Shown: in pieces, positions 1 to 7,910 of the stretch | How positions within the stretch are numbered: position 1 is the first letter of the stretch | How the letters are laid out: each line of letters begins with the position of its first letter | Source of the DNA: Caballeronia mineralivorans PML1(12) | GTDB lineage: Bacteria; Pseudomonadota; Gammaproteobacteria; Burkholderiales; Burkholderiaceae | DNA length: 58,910 nt | Direction of reading: 5' to 3' | NCBI RefSeq assembly: GCF_001028175.1 | Contig: NZ_AEJF01000210.1 | Location: 1-58,910, forward strand | Translations under genes and position numbers: made by a program | The notes under the pieces: generated by a model | Databases searched by the model: none | The model's input: only the letters and a program-made list of their open reading frames with translations | What the model was told of the DNA's origin: nothing

Positions 1-903
1 AAGGAAGGCCTGCCGCTCCATTCGCAAACCGTGCAGGCAGTGGCCGAAGAGTTTGCAAGCCGCCGCAGGCAGTTCCGCAAGGTGAAGCTCAGATGGCGAG
101 TGTCCAAGGGTGCGAAGCGCAGCCTGGGGTGGATCCCCTTCAAGTCGAGCGCGATCCGAGCGCGATCCAGTATCGCAACGCCCAGGTGTTTCTCGCCGGC
201 AAGCCGCTGGGTCTGTGGGACAGCTACGGCTTGTCGAAGTACAGGCTGGGTACGGGTTCGATCAGCGAAGACGCGCGCGGGCGCTGGTATCTGAACGTCA
301 CGATCAAGCTCCAGAAGCAACCCAGACTAGCCCCTGCGGCGATCGGCAAGGCCGTCGCACTGGATCTGAATCTGCGCCGTGCCGCGACCAGCGATGCCGT
401 CCTGCTCGAGTTTGAACCGCATCATCGCCTACTCGAAGAGAAGATTGCCCGGGCGCAGCGGGCGAAGAAGCCGGAGCTCGTGCGCGCACTCTGCGCGAAA
501 GCCGCGAACCGTCGCAAGGATCAGCATCACAAGCACTCCACAGCGCTCGTGCGCAAGTACGACGCGATTCTTCGTAGGCCATGTGAATTCCCTTGCCCTG
601 GCAAAGACACGGATGGCCCAGTCCGTGCTCGATGCAGGTTGGGGGATGTTGCGAACCATGCTCCGGTACAAATGCGATGACGCAGGCGTGTGGTTCGAGC
701 AAGTCAACGAAGCGTATTCAACCCAGACCTGTTCGTGCTGCCAGTCTCGCACGGGGCCCAAAGGTGTCGCAGGTCTTGGAATAAGAGAATGGGCGTGTGC
801 GGTATGCGGTGCGTATCACCACCGCGACATCAACGCCGCCATCAACATTCTCGCGGTCGGACGTGGCCGTCTCGCTGGAGGAATCCCCGCCCTTTCCGCG
901 TAA
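1..903 (+). pseudogene. tnpB: TnpB RNA-guided nuclease, frameshifted and 5' truncated by the window
   Basis: TnpB nucleases use an RNA from the element's right end to cut DNA. The reading frame is open from base 1, shifts within 146-167, and shifts back near 570. The first shift coincides with an exact 11-bp tandem duplication (146-156 and 157-167). The second fits one extra C at 570. Removing both restores a continuous protein that passes through PFKSSAI-QYRNAQVFL and KYDAI-FVGHVNS. The RuvC-type acidic residues remain (LDLN near 365, the E of NEAYSTQTC near 709, the D of HHRDINAAINI near 827). So does a zinc ribbon of two CxxC pairs (CSCC; CAVC). The product is almost certainly dead, though its domains are otherwise well kept, which suggests recent inactivation. 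Confidence 0.85.
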
Positions 904-939
904 GCGGCAGCTGATGGCTGAGGACGGGGAGGACGTCAA
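1..939 (+). mobile_element. Remnant of an IS200/IS605-type TnpB element (right part)
   Basis: The left part lies outside the window. What remains is a frameshifted tnpB and the right end. The right end is a folded segment (about 885-929) followed by a GTCAA terminus at 935-939. DUF2177 coding sequence starts directly after it, so the boundary is sharp to within a few bases. No tnpA transposase is visible here. TnpB-only relatives are common and move with TnpA supplied elsewhere. Element family and boundary are inferred from the tnpB type and from the truncated neighbour. Confidence 0.8.
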
Positions 940-955
940 TGTTGCCGAAACCCAA
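885..955 (+). ncRNA. Predicted omega-RNA scaffold and guide at the TnpB element right end
   Basis: In this family the guide RNA overlaps the 3' end of tnpB. It ends in a scaffold followed by about 16-20 nt copied from flanking DNA. Here an outer stem (885-893 with 921-929, one C-A mismatch) encloses two small hairpins (CCGC-GTAA-GCGG at 896-907 and CAGC/GCTG at 908-920). The element then ends at GTCAA (935-939). The guide would therefore begin at base 940, inside the truncated DUF2177 gene. Scaffold extent and guide length are inferred from related elements. Confidence 0.5.
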
Positions 956-1235
956 CTTCGGCGCGGCGGCGATCTTCTATGTGATCTACATCGCGGGGCT
1001 GGTGCATTTCTGCGTCGTGCCGGGCGTGACCGGGCAGAGCGCCATGCGCGGCCTGGTGAGCGGATTGTTGTTTGGGATCATCGCTTATGCCACGTATGAC
1101 CTGACCAATCTCGTCACGCTGAAAGGCTGGAGCATAACGCTTGTATTCATCGATATTGCGTGGGGCGCAGTCGCCAGCGCGGTCGCGTCGGCCGTTGCGG
1201 TGACGGTGACCATGCGCGTGGTGCCGCGCGCTTGA
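939..1235 (+). pseudogene. DUF2177 family membrane protein, N-terminus removed by the TnpB element
   Basis: The 98 residues carry three hydrophobic segments (about 8-25, 33-52 and 65-92) and the DUF2177 pattern FYVIYIAGLVHF. Family members are about 130 residues with a further N-terminal membrane segment. That segment is missing because the TnpB element ends exactly where this frame begins. The ATG at 939-941 straddles the junction and no ribosome site of its own is seen. Function of the family is unknown. It may still be translated as a short form, but loss of the first helix makes a working protein unlikely. Confidence 0.75.
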
Positions 1236-1275
1236 ACAACCGGACCGTTTGCAGACGGTCCGACAAGCAGTTCAG

Positions 1276-1710
1276 TCAGGAGCGCCCGGAAAGCGAGGCA
1301 TCTTTATCCGATTCATCCGGCGAACCGAGGTCCTCTTCGGAATCGCAGGTTTCCGGCAAGACGTCGCCCATGTCCGGCTTGCGCGCAGCCAACGTTGCTG
1401 GCGGTTCGGCGGCCAACGTCCGTTTGCTGGCCACCTTGGCGACCTGCGCGGCGTCCCGGGCCTCACGCGCGGCGGCTCGTTCGGCGACTTGCCGCAGCGC
1501 GACATTCAGCGGATCAGGCGTTTTGGGCGCACGCAACTTGTCCACGAGACCTGCCACTTTCACTTGCTCGCTGGTCGCGTTGAAGCTCAGTACGGCGCGC
1601 CGCATGAGTTCGCTGACGCTGATGCCAAGGCCATCGGCGGTGCTGGTAATCGCAAGTTTCTGCGCGGGGGTGACAAAAACAACGATGCGTTCGCTGGGTT
1701 TGGTAGTCAT
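1276..1710 (-). CDS. Ribbon-helix-helix family protein with long acidic tail
   Basis: A 144-residue protein. Residues about 5-45 (ERIVVFVTPAQKLAITSTAD, then ISVSELMRRAVLSF) look like a ribbon-helix-helix DNA-binding fold, as in Arc/CopG-type regulators or antitoxins. The rest is Ala/Arg-rich and ends in an acidic, Ser/Asp-rich tail. The ATG at 1710 is preceded by TGAGG about 8 bases upstream and removes an unrelated 59-residue extension. It converges on the DUF2177 fragment. A hairpin at 1241-1262 without a T-tract lies between them. No toxin gene is adjacent, so a solitary regulator is as likely as an antitoxin. Target unknown. Confidence 0.65.
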   Translation of the reverse strand: MTTKPSERIVVFVTPAQKLAITSTADGLGISVSELMRRAVLSFNATSEQVKVAGLVDKLRAPKTPDPLNVALRQVAERAAAREARDAAQVAKVASKRTLAAEPPATLAARKPDMGDVLPETCDSEEDLGSPDESDKDASLSGRS

Positions 1711-2361
1711 GAGCGCCTCACAAGCAGGGCTGGGCAAGTCCGAACGGCCGATATCCGACACGGGCAACGCCATTTGATGCGCTTTCGGCGTGCGCGGCGG
1801 TACGGCAAACCACGCAACCAAGGTGTCCATCATATCGGTTTGCCATCTTTTCGTGCGCGCCCGCACATCACCCGAGCCGCTCTTCAAACGGTCACCGCAT
1901 CAATGGCTTGCAATATTGAGATAGTGGTGATAGAGCCGTGCCCGCGATGTGGCCCAAGACGGTCAGCCTTGTCGGACATACTTGCGCGGCGGCCCATTCC
2001 ACGGGATTTACTTACAAAAAAATCGTATCGCTGCCGGTACTCGGCGCTCGAATTCTTTAAAATGCGCTGTTATTCTGCGTGGCCGCCAGCGTTGCAGGTT
2101 TTCTTACAATGTGATAACGGCGTCATTCGCGGGAACGCGCAGCCAGTCCGGGGGGCAACGGCACGCGACGCAGCAGGTCCAGGTCGATTTTTCGTGCGAA
2201 CGCTTATTTGAGCGCTTCCACATTTCGATCGGGCCGCAGCGCTACACATCGGCTACACGGCGGAGCTGGCCACGGCTTTCGCCCACCCCAACATTTATCG
2301 TCACGCAGCGTCAGGGCGTGGCGCACCGGGCGCCTTAGGGGCGCACCGTTCAATCCAAGTC
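1711..2361. other. 650-bp divergent intergenic region
   Basis: This region lies between the ribbon-helix-helix gene and mrcA, which point away from each other, so it must hold both promoters. The frames open here have no coding character I trust. A TACAAT -10-like hexamer is at 2105-2110 on the mrcA strand, but no good -35 is spaced to it. An A-tract lies near 2014-2020. No RNA gene or repeat was recognised. Confidence 0.5.
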
Positions 2362-4848
2362 ATGCCAATCATCAAACGACCGAATTCCTCGAACGCTCCA
2401 CGCGATGACCGGGATCAAGATGGTCCCAATCGTTACCGTCAACCCACCCGCAAGTCGTCAGCCGGACCCTCGATCGCGGCGCGCATCGTGTTGTGGTTCG
2501 TCGGCCTCTTCGCCGTCGCGGCGATAGTCGGCGCGCTGATCATCGGTTATGCGCTGGTCGTGATGGGGCCGAACCTGCCGTCGCTCGACGCGTTGACCGA
2601 CTATCGTCCGAAAGTGCCGTTGCGTGTCTACACCGCGGATCACGTGCTGATCGGTGAATTCGGCGAGGAGCGTCGACGTATCGCGCGCTTCGACGAGATT
2701 CCGGACCAGATGAAGAAGGCGGTCCTCGCGATCGAGGATTACCGCTTCTACGAGCACGGCGGCGTCGATTTCATCGGCATTGCGCGCGCAGGCTTGAGCG
2801 ACATCATGCACGGCGGTGCATCGCAGGGCGCAAGCACGATCACCATGCAGGTCGCGCGCAACTTCTTCTTGTCGAGTGAGAAGACCTACACGCGCAAGGT
2901 CTATGAAATGCTGCTCGCCTACAAGATCGAGCGGGCGCTGACCAAGGACCAGATTCTCGAGCTGTACATGAACCAGATTTACCTGGGCGAGCGGGCGTAT
3001 GGGTTTGCATCGGCGGCGCGGGTGTATTTCGGCAAGGACCTCAAGGACCTGACGCTGGCCGAATGCGCGATGCTCGCCGGTTTACCGAAAGCACCGTCGG
3101 CCTATAACCCGGTCGTCAATCCGAAGCGCGCGAAGGTTCGTCAGCAATACATCCTGAAGCGCATGCTCGACCTGAACTTCATCACGCAAGCGCAATTCGA
3201 CCAGGCCAGCGCCGAAGAAATACACGCGCGCGTGACGGGCACGGAGTACAGCGTGCACGCGGAATATGTTGCGGAGATGGTGCGGCAGATGATGTACGCG
3301 CAATATCGCGACGACACGTACACGCGTGGTTTTTCGGTGACCACGACTGTCGATTCCGCCGATCAGGAAGCGGCGTACAACGCCGTGCGCAAGGGCGTGA
3401 TGGATTACGAGCGGCGCCATGGGTATCGCGGGCCGGAAGGGTTCGTCAATCTGCCGACGAACCAGGACGACCGCGACGAAGCCATCGACGACGCGCTCGC
3501 CGATCATCCCGATAACGGTGATCTGGTCGCGGGCGTGGTGACATCGGTGAATCCGAAGGAGGTGGTGGTGACGTTCGTCAACGCCGATCCGGCGACCGTC
3601 ACCGGCGACGGCTTGCGTTTCGTCGCAGCCGGTTTGCGCAGCAATGCATCGGCAGCGGTGCGGATCAAGCCGGGTTCCATCGTGCGTGTGATGCAAGACG
3701 CAAAGGGCAACTGGAGCATCACGCAGTTGCCGCAAGTGGAGGGTGCGCTGGTCTCGCTCGTGCCGCAGGATGGCGCGATTCGCGCGCTGGTCGGCGGCTT
3801 CGATTACAACAAGAACAAGTTCAATCACGTCACGCAGGCATGGCGCCAGCCGGGGTCGAGCTTCAAGCCATTCATTTATTCCGCATCGCTGGAAAAGGGG
3901 CTTGGACCGGCGACCATCATCAATGACGCACCGTTGTATTTCCCGCCGGCTTCACCGGGCGGCCAGGCATGGGAGCCGAAGGACGACGACCAGCCTGAGG
4001 GCCCCATGTCCATGCGCACGGCTTTGCAGAAGTCGAAGAACCTCGTGTCGATCCGCATCCTTTCGTACATCGGCACGAAGTACGCGCAGGACTACGTCAC
4101 GCAGAAATTCGGTTTCGATGTGGATAAGACGCCGCCTTATCTGCCGCTCGCGCTGGGTGCCGGTCTCGTCACGCCGCTGCAACTGGCCGGGGGGTATTCG
4201 GTGTTCGCCAACGGCGGTTCGCGGATCAATCCGTATCTGATCGGTGAAGTAGCCGATGCACGCGGCACGGTGGTTTCGCGCGCCAATCCGCTGATTGCCG
4301 GCAGCAACGCGCCGCAAACTTTGGAGCCGCGCAACGCGTACGTCATGAATAGCTTGCTGCATTCGGTTGCAACCGGCGGCACGGGCGCCGGCACCAACGT
4401 GCTCAAGCGCAACGACTTGCAGGGCAAGACCGGTACGACCAATGACGCGAAGGACGGCTGGTTCGCGGGCTATCAGCATCAGCTCGTGGCGATCGCGTGG
4501 ATGGGTTACGACCAGCCTAAATCGCTCGGTAGCCGAGAGTTCGGCGCACAACTTGCATTGCCGATTTGGGTCGAGTACATGCAACGGGCGCTCGCCAAGG
4601 TTCCGCAGCAACCCATGGCGATGCCTGACGGTTTGACGAACATCGACGGGGAGTTGTTTTACGCCGATAAAACGCCGGGCGATGGTTTTGTCGCGAGTAT
4701 CGGAATGGATTCGGCGAATCCGGCTGAAGGTGCAAGCGATGCGGTGGGCGGTGTCGGTCCCGGTGGCATGACACCTCCGAGCGTGCCGCCGCCCAACGTG
4801 AACCCGGCGGAGCGCCAGGAGATCATGGATCTCTTCAAGGGGCATTGA
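2362..4848 (+). CDS. mrcA: Penicillin-binding protein 1A (class A, bifunctional)
   Basis: This protein polymerises and cross-links peptidoglycan in the periplasm. It has 828 residues, the usual size. One membrane anchor lies at about 41-68. The glycosyltransferase 51 domain follows, with catalytic Glu125 in EDYRFYEHGG, then GASTITMQVARN (157-168). An OB-like insert is next. The transpeptidase has SSFK at 499-502 (Ser499 nucleophile), SKN in KSKNLVS, and KTGT at 689-692. All catalytic motifs are intact. The start gives the typical short basic cytoplasmic tail, but its ribosome site is weak. In many relatives mrcA is divergent from pilM; here the divergent neighbour is a ribbon-helix-helix gene instead. 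A strong hairpin terminator follows. Confidence 0.95.
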   Translation: MPIIKRPNSSNAPRDDRDQDGPNRYRQPTRKSSAGPSIAARIVLWFVGLFAVAAIVGALIIGYALVVMGPNLPSLDALTDYRPKVPLRVYTADHVLIGEFGEERRRIARFDEIPDQMKKAVLAIEDYRFYEHGGVDFIGIARAGLSDIMHGGASQGASTITMQVARNFFLSSEKTYTRKVYEMLLAYKIERALTKDQILELYMNQIYLGERAYGFASAARVYFGKDLKDLTLAECAMLAGLPKAPSAYNPVVNPKRAKVRQQYILKRMLDLNFITQAQFDQASAEEIHARVTGTEYSVHAEYVAEMVRQMMYAQYRDDTYTRGFSVTTTVDSADQEAAYNAVRKGVMDYERRHGYRGPEGFVNLPTNQDDRDEAIDDALADHPDNGDLVAGVVTSVNPKEVVVTFVNADPATVTGDGLRFVAAGLRSNASAAVRIKPGSIVRVMQDAKGNWSITQLPQVEGALVSLVPQDGAIRALVGGFDYNKNKFNHVTQAWRQPGSSFKPFIYSASLEKGLGPATIINDAPLYFPPASPGGQAWEPKDDDQPEGPMSMRTALQKSKNLVSIRILSYIGTKYAQDYVTQKFGFDVDKTPPYLPLALGAGLVTPLQLAGGYSVFANGGSRINPYLIGEVADARGTVVSRANPLIAGSNAPQTLEPRNAYVMNSLLHSVATGGTGAGTNVLKRNDLQGKTGTTNDAKDGWFAGYQHQLVAIAWMGYDQPKSLGSREFGAQLALPIWVEYMQRALAKVPQQPMAMPDGLTNIDGELFYADKTPGDGFVASIGMDSANPAEGASDAVGGVGPGGMTPPSVPPPNVNPAERQEIMDLFKGH

Positions 4849-4900
4849 GCGGCTTGATTGTTCGATGCGCCCGGCTCGGTGGCACAGACAACGTCAGGTA

Positions 4901-4940
4901 AAAAGGCGCGCCGCAATCCAGTTGCGGCGCACCTTTTTTT
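4901..4940. terminator. Bidirectional intrinsic terminator between mrcA and the PCu(A)C gene
   Basis: The stem pairs 4908-4916 with 4922-4930, flanked by an A-tract on the left and seven T on the right. It can therefore end transcription from both convergent genes. Confidence 0.85.
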
Positions 4941-4952
4941 ACTGCTGCGAGC

Positions 4953-5399
4953 TTACTTGCCTAATGTGGACGCCGGTTTCACTGCACATGTCGTCTCGAT
5001 GCTCGACTGGTCCGCGAACGTCAGCTTCAACGGGATCGTTGTGCCGACCTTCAACGGCTTCGGGGCGTCCTCGAGCATCAGGTGATAACCGCTCGGTGCA
5101 AACGCAAGCGTACCGTGCGCGGGAACCTCGGCGGACTCGACCATCGACATGGTCGATGTGCTGCCGTTGCTCGTTGATTTATGCAGCATCGCCATGCCGA
5201 ACGCGGGGGTTTCGGCGCCGGTGAGGGTAGCGGGTTTATCGCCGCTATTCGATACCACGAAGTAGCCCGATGACGGGAGGCTCGCCGGCATCGAACGGAT
5301 CCAGCAATCGTGTGCTTCGAGTGTCGCGGCTTGCGCGCCCGATGCCGCAAGAGCGCATACCAAAAGCATGCCGGCGTGAATCAGCGTAGTTTTTTTCAT
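4953..5399 (-). CDS. Periplasmic copper chaperone PCu(A)C
   Basis: A 148-residue exported protein with a signal peptide (cleavage near residues 24/25, AQA-A). The family delivers Cu(I) to the CuA site of cytochrome oxidase or buffers periplasmic copper. The metal motif H-x10-M-x21-H-x-M is complete: His73, Met84, His106, Met108. It is the last gene of a three-gene set, 7 bases after copC, and is probably translated from the same message. It ends at a bidirectional terminator shared with mrcA. Confidence 0.92.
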   Translation of the reverse strand: MKKTTLIHAGMLLVCALAASGAQAATLEAHDCWIRSMPASLPSSGYFVVSNSGDKPATLTGAETPAFGMAMLHKSTSNGSTSTMSMVESAEVPAHGTLAFAPSGYHLMLEDAPKPLKVGTTIPLKLTFADQSSIETTCAVKPASTLGK

Positions 5400-5406
5400 G
5401 GCCGGC

Positions 5407-5787
5407 TCACTTGACGTTGAACAGGTAGTGGCCTTTAGTACGATGGCCGTCGTCTGCTACCGCTGTCCATTCCACTTGATACGTGCCCGTCTTGAGATCG
5501 CCGAGCGCGACGCTCATGTGCTTCTTGTTGGTGGCATCGACGGCTGACTTTGCGCTGTTGACCTGTTTGCCGGCGGCATCGACGACAACCAGCGTGCTGA
5601 ACGCCGACTCGAGACCTTCAGAGAAATCGATGGCGACTTCATGCGGCGCTTCGACGGTCGAGTCGGGTGCAGGGCTTTGTTGCTTCGGCAGCGCGTGAGC
5701 GACGGCCAGTTGAGCGGTGATGAGAAGCGTGGCCGCAAGCGCGCCGCGCTTAGCCATGTTTGCGATGTTTGCAAGGGACGAGGTCAT
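5407..5787 (-). CDS. copC: CopC-type periplasmic copper-binding protein
   Basis: A 126-residue protein with an N-terminal signal segment (about 13-30). Cleavage after AVA would make His31 the first mature residue, as required for Cu(II) binding in CopC. The later DDGH (Asp113, His115) supplies the other expected ligands. The ATG at 5787 has AGGA a few bases upstream; a longer frame to 6138 is the shadow of the upstream gene. CopC proteins carry copper in the periplasm, often with CopD; no copD is in this window. The neighbours (DUF2946, PCu(A)C) make a copper-handling operon. Confidence 0.9.
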   Translation of the reverse strand: MTSSLANIANMAKRGALAATLLITAQLAVAHALPKQQSPAPDSTVEAPHEVAIDFSEGLESAFSTLVVVDAAGKQVNSAKSAVDATNKKHMSVALGDLKTGTYQVEWTAVADDGHRTKGHYLFNVK

Positions 5788-5851
5788 GCTGATCCTGTTT
5801 TTACGCGAGAGATGAGAGCCGGCAAAATAGCGCCGGCGACAGTGCGAAGAA

Positions 5852-6229
5852 TCAGGCGGAGAAGGGTGGTGCACGAGGTTGTGCGGCGAACACCGGCGCA
5901 TACGGCGCGATAGATTCAACGCGCGCGTTGGTGGCGGGGGATGTCGCTGCGAGACGCGGTTGAAGCGCGTGCGTTGAAGGCGGCGCAGCAGGCGAATGGG
6001 CCGCGAAATTGCAGTAGCCGCATGCGTCCCAATGGCCTGCGGCGGAGTGCTGCGAAGGCGTGTGTTTTTCAGCTTGACTCTGCGATGCCGCCGAGCAGTA
6101 AGCGCTAAGAATAGTCTCGGCGTGAGCGCCTGAAGCAAGTGCTTGCGATACAGCCGGAGCGAGCACGCTCATCAGGATTGCAAGCAATCCGATGAGGCTG
6201 CCGAACTTGCGGACTAGGCGACGGCGCAT
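5852..6229 (-). CDS. DUF2946 family protein
   Basis: A 125-residue protein with one N-terminal hydrophobic segment (about 10-33), then a His/Cys-containing stretch (HWDACGYCNFAAHS) typical of DUF2946. That family usually sits beside copper genes, as here. The Cys and His residues suggest metal binding, but no function is proven. The ATG at 6229 was preferred over an upstream in-frame TTG because it begins the normal basic signal-like start (MRRRLVRKF). It is probably the first gene of the DUF2946-copC-PCu(A)C operon, 64 bases before copC. Confidence 0.75.
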   Translation of the reverse strand: MRRRLVRKFGSLIGLLAILMSVLAPAVSQALASGAHAETILSAYCSAASQSQAEKHTPSQHSAAGHWDACGYCNFAAHSPAAPPSTHALQPRLAATSPATNARVESIAPYAPVFAAQPRAPPFSA

Positions 6230-6381
6230 GGTGCTAAAGGTGGCTTCCAAAGCGGCTAAGCGCTCGATTATGCCACGCGTGGAAGCGCCATTCGTTCGGT
6301 TGAGATGCGACCTGTTGTGACACTGGTATCGCTCAAGGCGCTAGGTCTACAGGCTAAAAAAGAACATCAGCGCCTGAAATG

Positions 6382-6407
6382 AAAAAAGCCCGCAGAACCG
6401 GGCTTTT
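6382..6407 (-). terminator. Terminator of the initiator tRNA gene
   Basis: The stem pairs 6384-6392 with 6399-6407. On the minus strand it ends in a T-tract. It lies 14 bases downstream of the tRNA 3' end. Confidence 0.85.
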
Positions 6408-6420
6408 GACGTTGAATCTT

Positions 6421-6497
6421 TGGTTGCGGGGATAGGATTTGAACCTATGACCTTCGGGTTATGAGCCCGACGAGCTGCCAGACTGCTCCACCCCGCG
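6421..6497 (-). tRNA. Initiator tRNA-fMet (CAT)
   Basis: A 77-base cloverleaf read on the minus strand, with encoded CCA. The anticodon is CAT. It has the initiator hallmarks: an unpaired C1-A72 end (5' CGCGGGG, 3' CCCCGCAACCA) and three consecutive G-C pairs in the anticodon stem (GGG/CCC). It has its own promoter and terminator, so it is a single-gene unit. Confidence 0.97.
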
Positions 6498-6503
6498 AAA
6501 AAG

Positions 6504-6532
6504 ATTATAAGACAACGGTGATTGCAGCGCAA
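6504..6532 (-). promoter_or_regulatory. Sigma-70 promoter of tRNA-fMet
   Basis: On the minus strand, TTGCGC (6527-6532) is followed by exactly 17 bases and a perfect TATAAT (6504-6509). This lies just 7 bases from the tRNA 5' end. Confidence 0.85.
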
Positions 6533-6697
6533 CATGTTTGTCACGTTGCTCTGGTTGATGACGTGATTGAACACAGCATCGGGCTATCAGGAGCATCGAC
6601 TGTGTTCGTGGGCAAATGCTTTGAGACGCTGAGCGCAAGTGCCGCAAGTGCGAGGCGTCGCTCGAGTTGCACTACATAGCGTTGGACGAATAAAAGG

Positions 6698-6736
6698 ACG
6701 CGGCCGCTGATCTGATGAGATCAGCGGCCGTGTTTT
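6698..6736. terminator. Strong bidirectional hairpin terminator
   Basis: A 16-bp stem (about 6698-6713 with 6718-6733, one G-T pair, 4-base loop) is followed by T5 on the plus strand and preceded by an A-rich tract. It lies just downstream of the autotransporter remnant on the minus strand, whose original terminator it probably was. Confidence 0.8.
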
Positions 6737-6768
6737 TCAACTGTGCTTCTTAGTTGGCTGAATGCCAG

Positions 6769-7101
6769 TTAGAGCCCGAACGCGAAGCCTGCGCCTCCGG
6801 TAGTTTCGTCACCGGTCGTCGAACCGCCGACCATCAGCACCATGTTGGTTCCGAAGCGCTTCTGGAAACCAATCGCGATAGCTGCCTTGTCACGATACAC
6901 GCCCGTGTCTGCCGCAAAACGGTTGTCCTTGTCCGCGATGGCGATGATGGCTGCCGCGCTGCCCGCTATCATCGCCATCGCGCTGCTTATCGCACCGACG
7001 CTATTGATGTGGTTGTTCGCGAGCGAGAGGCCGCTGCGCATGTCGGAACGAAGCGGACTCGTCGATGGCTGCGTGGACAGGGCTCGAACTCTACTGAGCA
7101 A
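6769..7101 (-). pseudogene. Trimeric autotransporter (YadA-type) C-terminal anchor remnant
   Basis: The last about 80 residues read as a YadA-type anchor. A helical lead (LANNHINSVGAISSAMAMIAG) precedes four beta strands (AADTGVYRDKAAIAIGF, then NMVLMVGGSTTG and GGAGFAFGL), ending in the expected C-terminal Leu. Such anchors form a trimeric outer-membrane barrel behind a long passenger. Here no passenger, head or signal peptide exists upstream, and the first 20 residues resemble nothing. No ribosome site was found. I read it as the surviving tail of a deleted adhesin gene, next to an AT-rich gap. Confidence 0.7.
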
Positions 7102-7403
7102 GGCGGAATGCCCTAATGAGAAAGTTCCTAATTCGCCTCGTAGTGCAAGATAAACAACATATTAGGCACCCGAACCAATTAACTTTATAAGACAAATTAA
7201 GACGAACCAAGAAAAACTAAGATTTCTTAGCCGATATGGCGATTCGCACATCAAGCGTTCACGACGCGCACTAGTCGTCGAAAAGCAGTTCAATGACGCG
7301 ATCAAGCAAGCTCGATCGCCGGGGCATGTCACAATTTGTCTAATCGCGTCGCGCGTCTATGGCAGCGTCGCTTGATCTGTCACTTGCCAGGAACCCATTG
7401 CTC
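7102..7403. other. AT-rich intergenic stretch
   Basis: Bases about 7140-7235 are clearly richer in A+T than the rest of the window and include a small inverted repeat CTAAG-ATTT-CTTAG (7217-7230). It carries no gene I can support. It probably contains the promoter for the UPF0303 gene and the scar of the lost autotransporter passenger. Confidence 0.5.
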
Positions 7404-7907
7404 ATGAACATCAACCACGACTTGCAGACCATCGCTCAACAGGAAAAGATGCTCGTCTTCCCGCAATTCGATTCAGACCGTGCCTGGCAGATTGGCTCGC
7501 AACTTCGCGAAATGGCTGTCGCGCGAGGCGCGGTCATGGCGATAGAAGTGCGCACGTTCGGCCAGCCGCTGTTCTTTGCCGCCCTCAATGGCACCACGCC
7601 CGACAACGTGCGCTGGGTGCAACGCAAGGCGCGCACGGTCGAGCACTTCCGCCGCAGTTCGTATGCGATCGGTTTGAGTCTGCAACAGGCATCCGCAACC
7701 CTCGCGGATAAATACAGTCTCCCCGCCGCCGAGTTCGCCTCGCACGGCGGCGCGTTTCCGTTGACGGTCAAAGGTGCAGGCGTGATCGGCGTGGTGACGG
7801 TGTCCGGCTTGCCGCAACGCCAGGATCATGAATTCGTGGTCGAAGCGCTGTGCGCGGTCCTCGGCCACGACGCAAGCGCGCTCGCGTTTGCACCGGACAA
7901 GGCGTAA
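7404..7907 (+). CDS. UPF0303 / heme-degrading-domain family protein
   Basis: A 167-residue soluble protein of the UPF0303 family (HbpS-like fold). Conserved stretches include MAIEVRTFGQPLFF, the Arg-rich RKARTVEHFRRSS, and the Gly-rich end AGVIGVVTVSGLPQRQDHE. Related proteins bind or degrade heme, but the role of this branch is not established. The ATG at 7404 has AGGAA 11 bases upstream; an earlier ATG at 7359 has none. The SMR transporter gene starts 3 bases after its stop, so the two are probably co-transcribed. Confidence 0.8.
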   Translation: MNINHDLQTIAQQEKMLVFPQFDSDRAWQIGSQLREMAVARGAVMAIEVRTFGQPLFFAALNGTTPDNVRWVQRKARTVEHFRRSSYAIGLSLQQASATLADKYSLPAAEFASHGGAFPLTVKGAGVIGVVTVSGLPQRQDHEFVVEALCAVLGHDASALAFAPDKA

Positions 7908-7910
7908 TAC

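Noticed and set aside
1241..1262. Hairpin CGGACCGT/ACGGTCCG after the DUF2177 fragment as a terminator
   Set aside because: The stem is good but no T-tract follows on either strand, so intrinsic termination is not supported.
1276..1710. Toxin-antitoxin pair with the ribbon-helix-helix protein as antitoxin
   Set aside because: No small toxin-like gene lies on either side; the neighbours are a DUF2177 fragment and mrcA.
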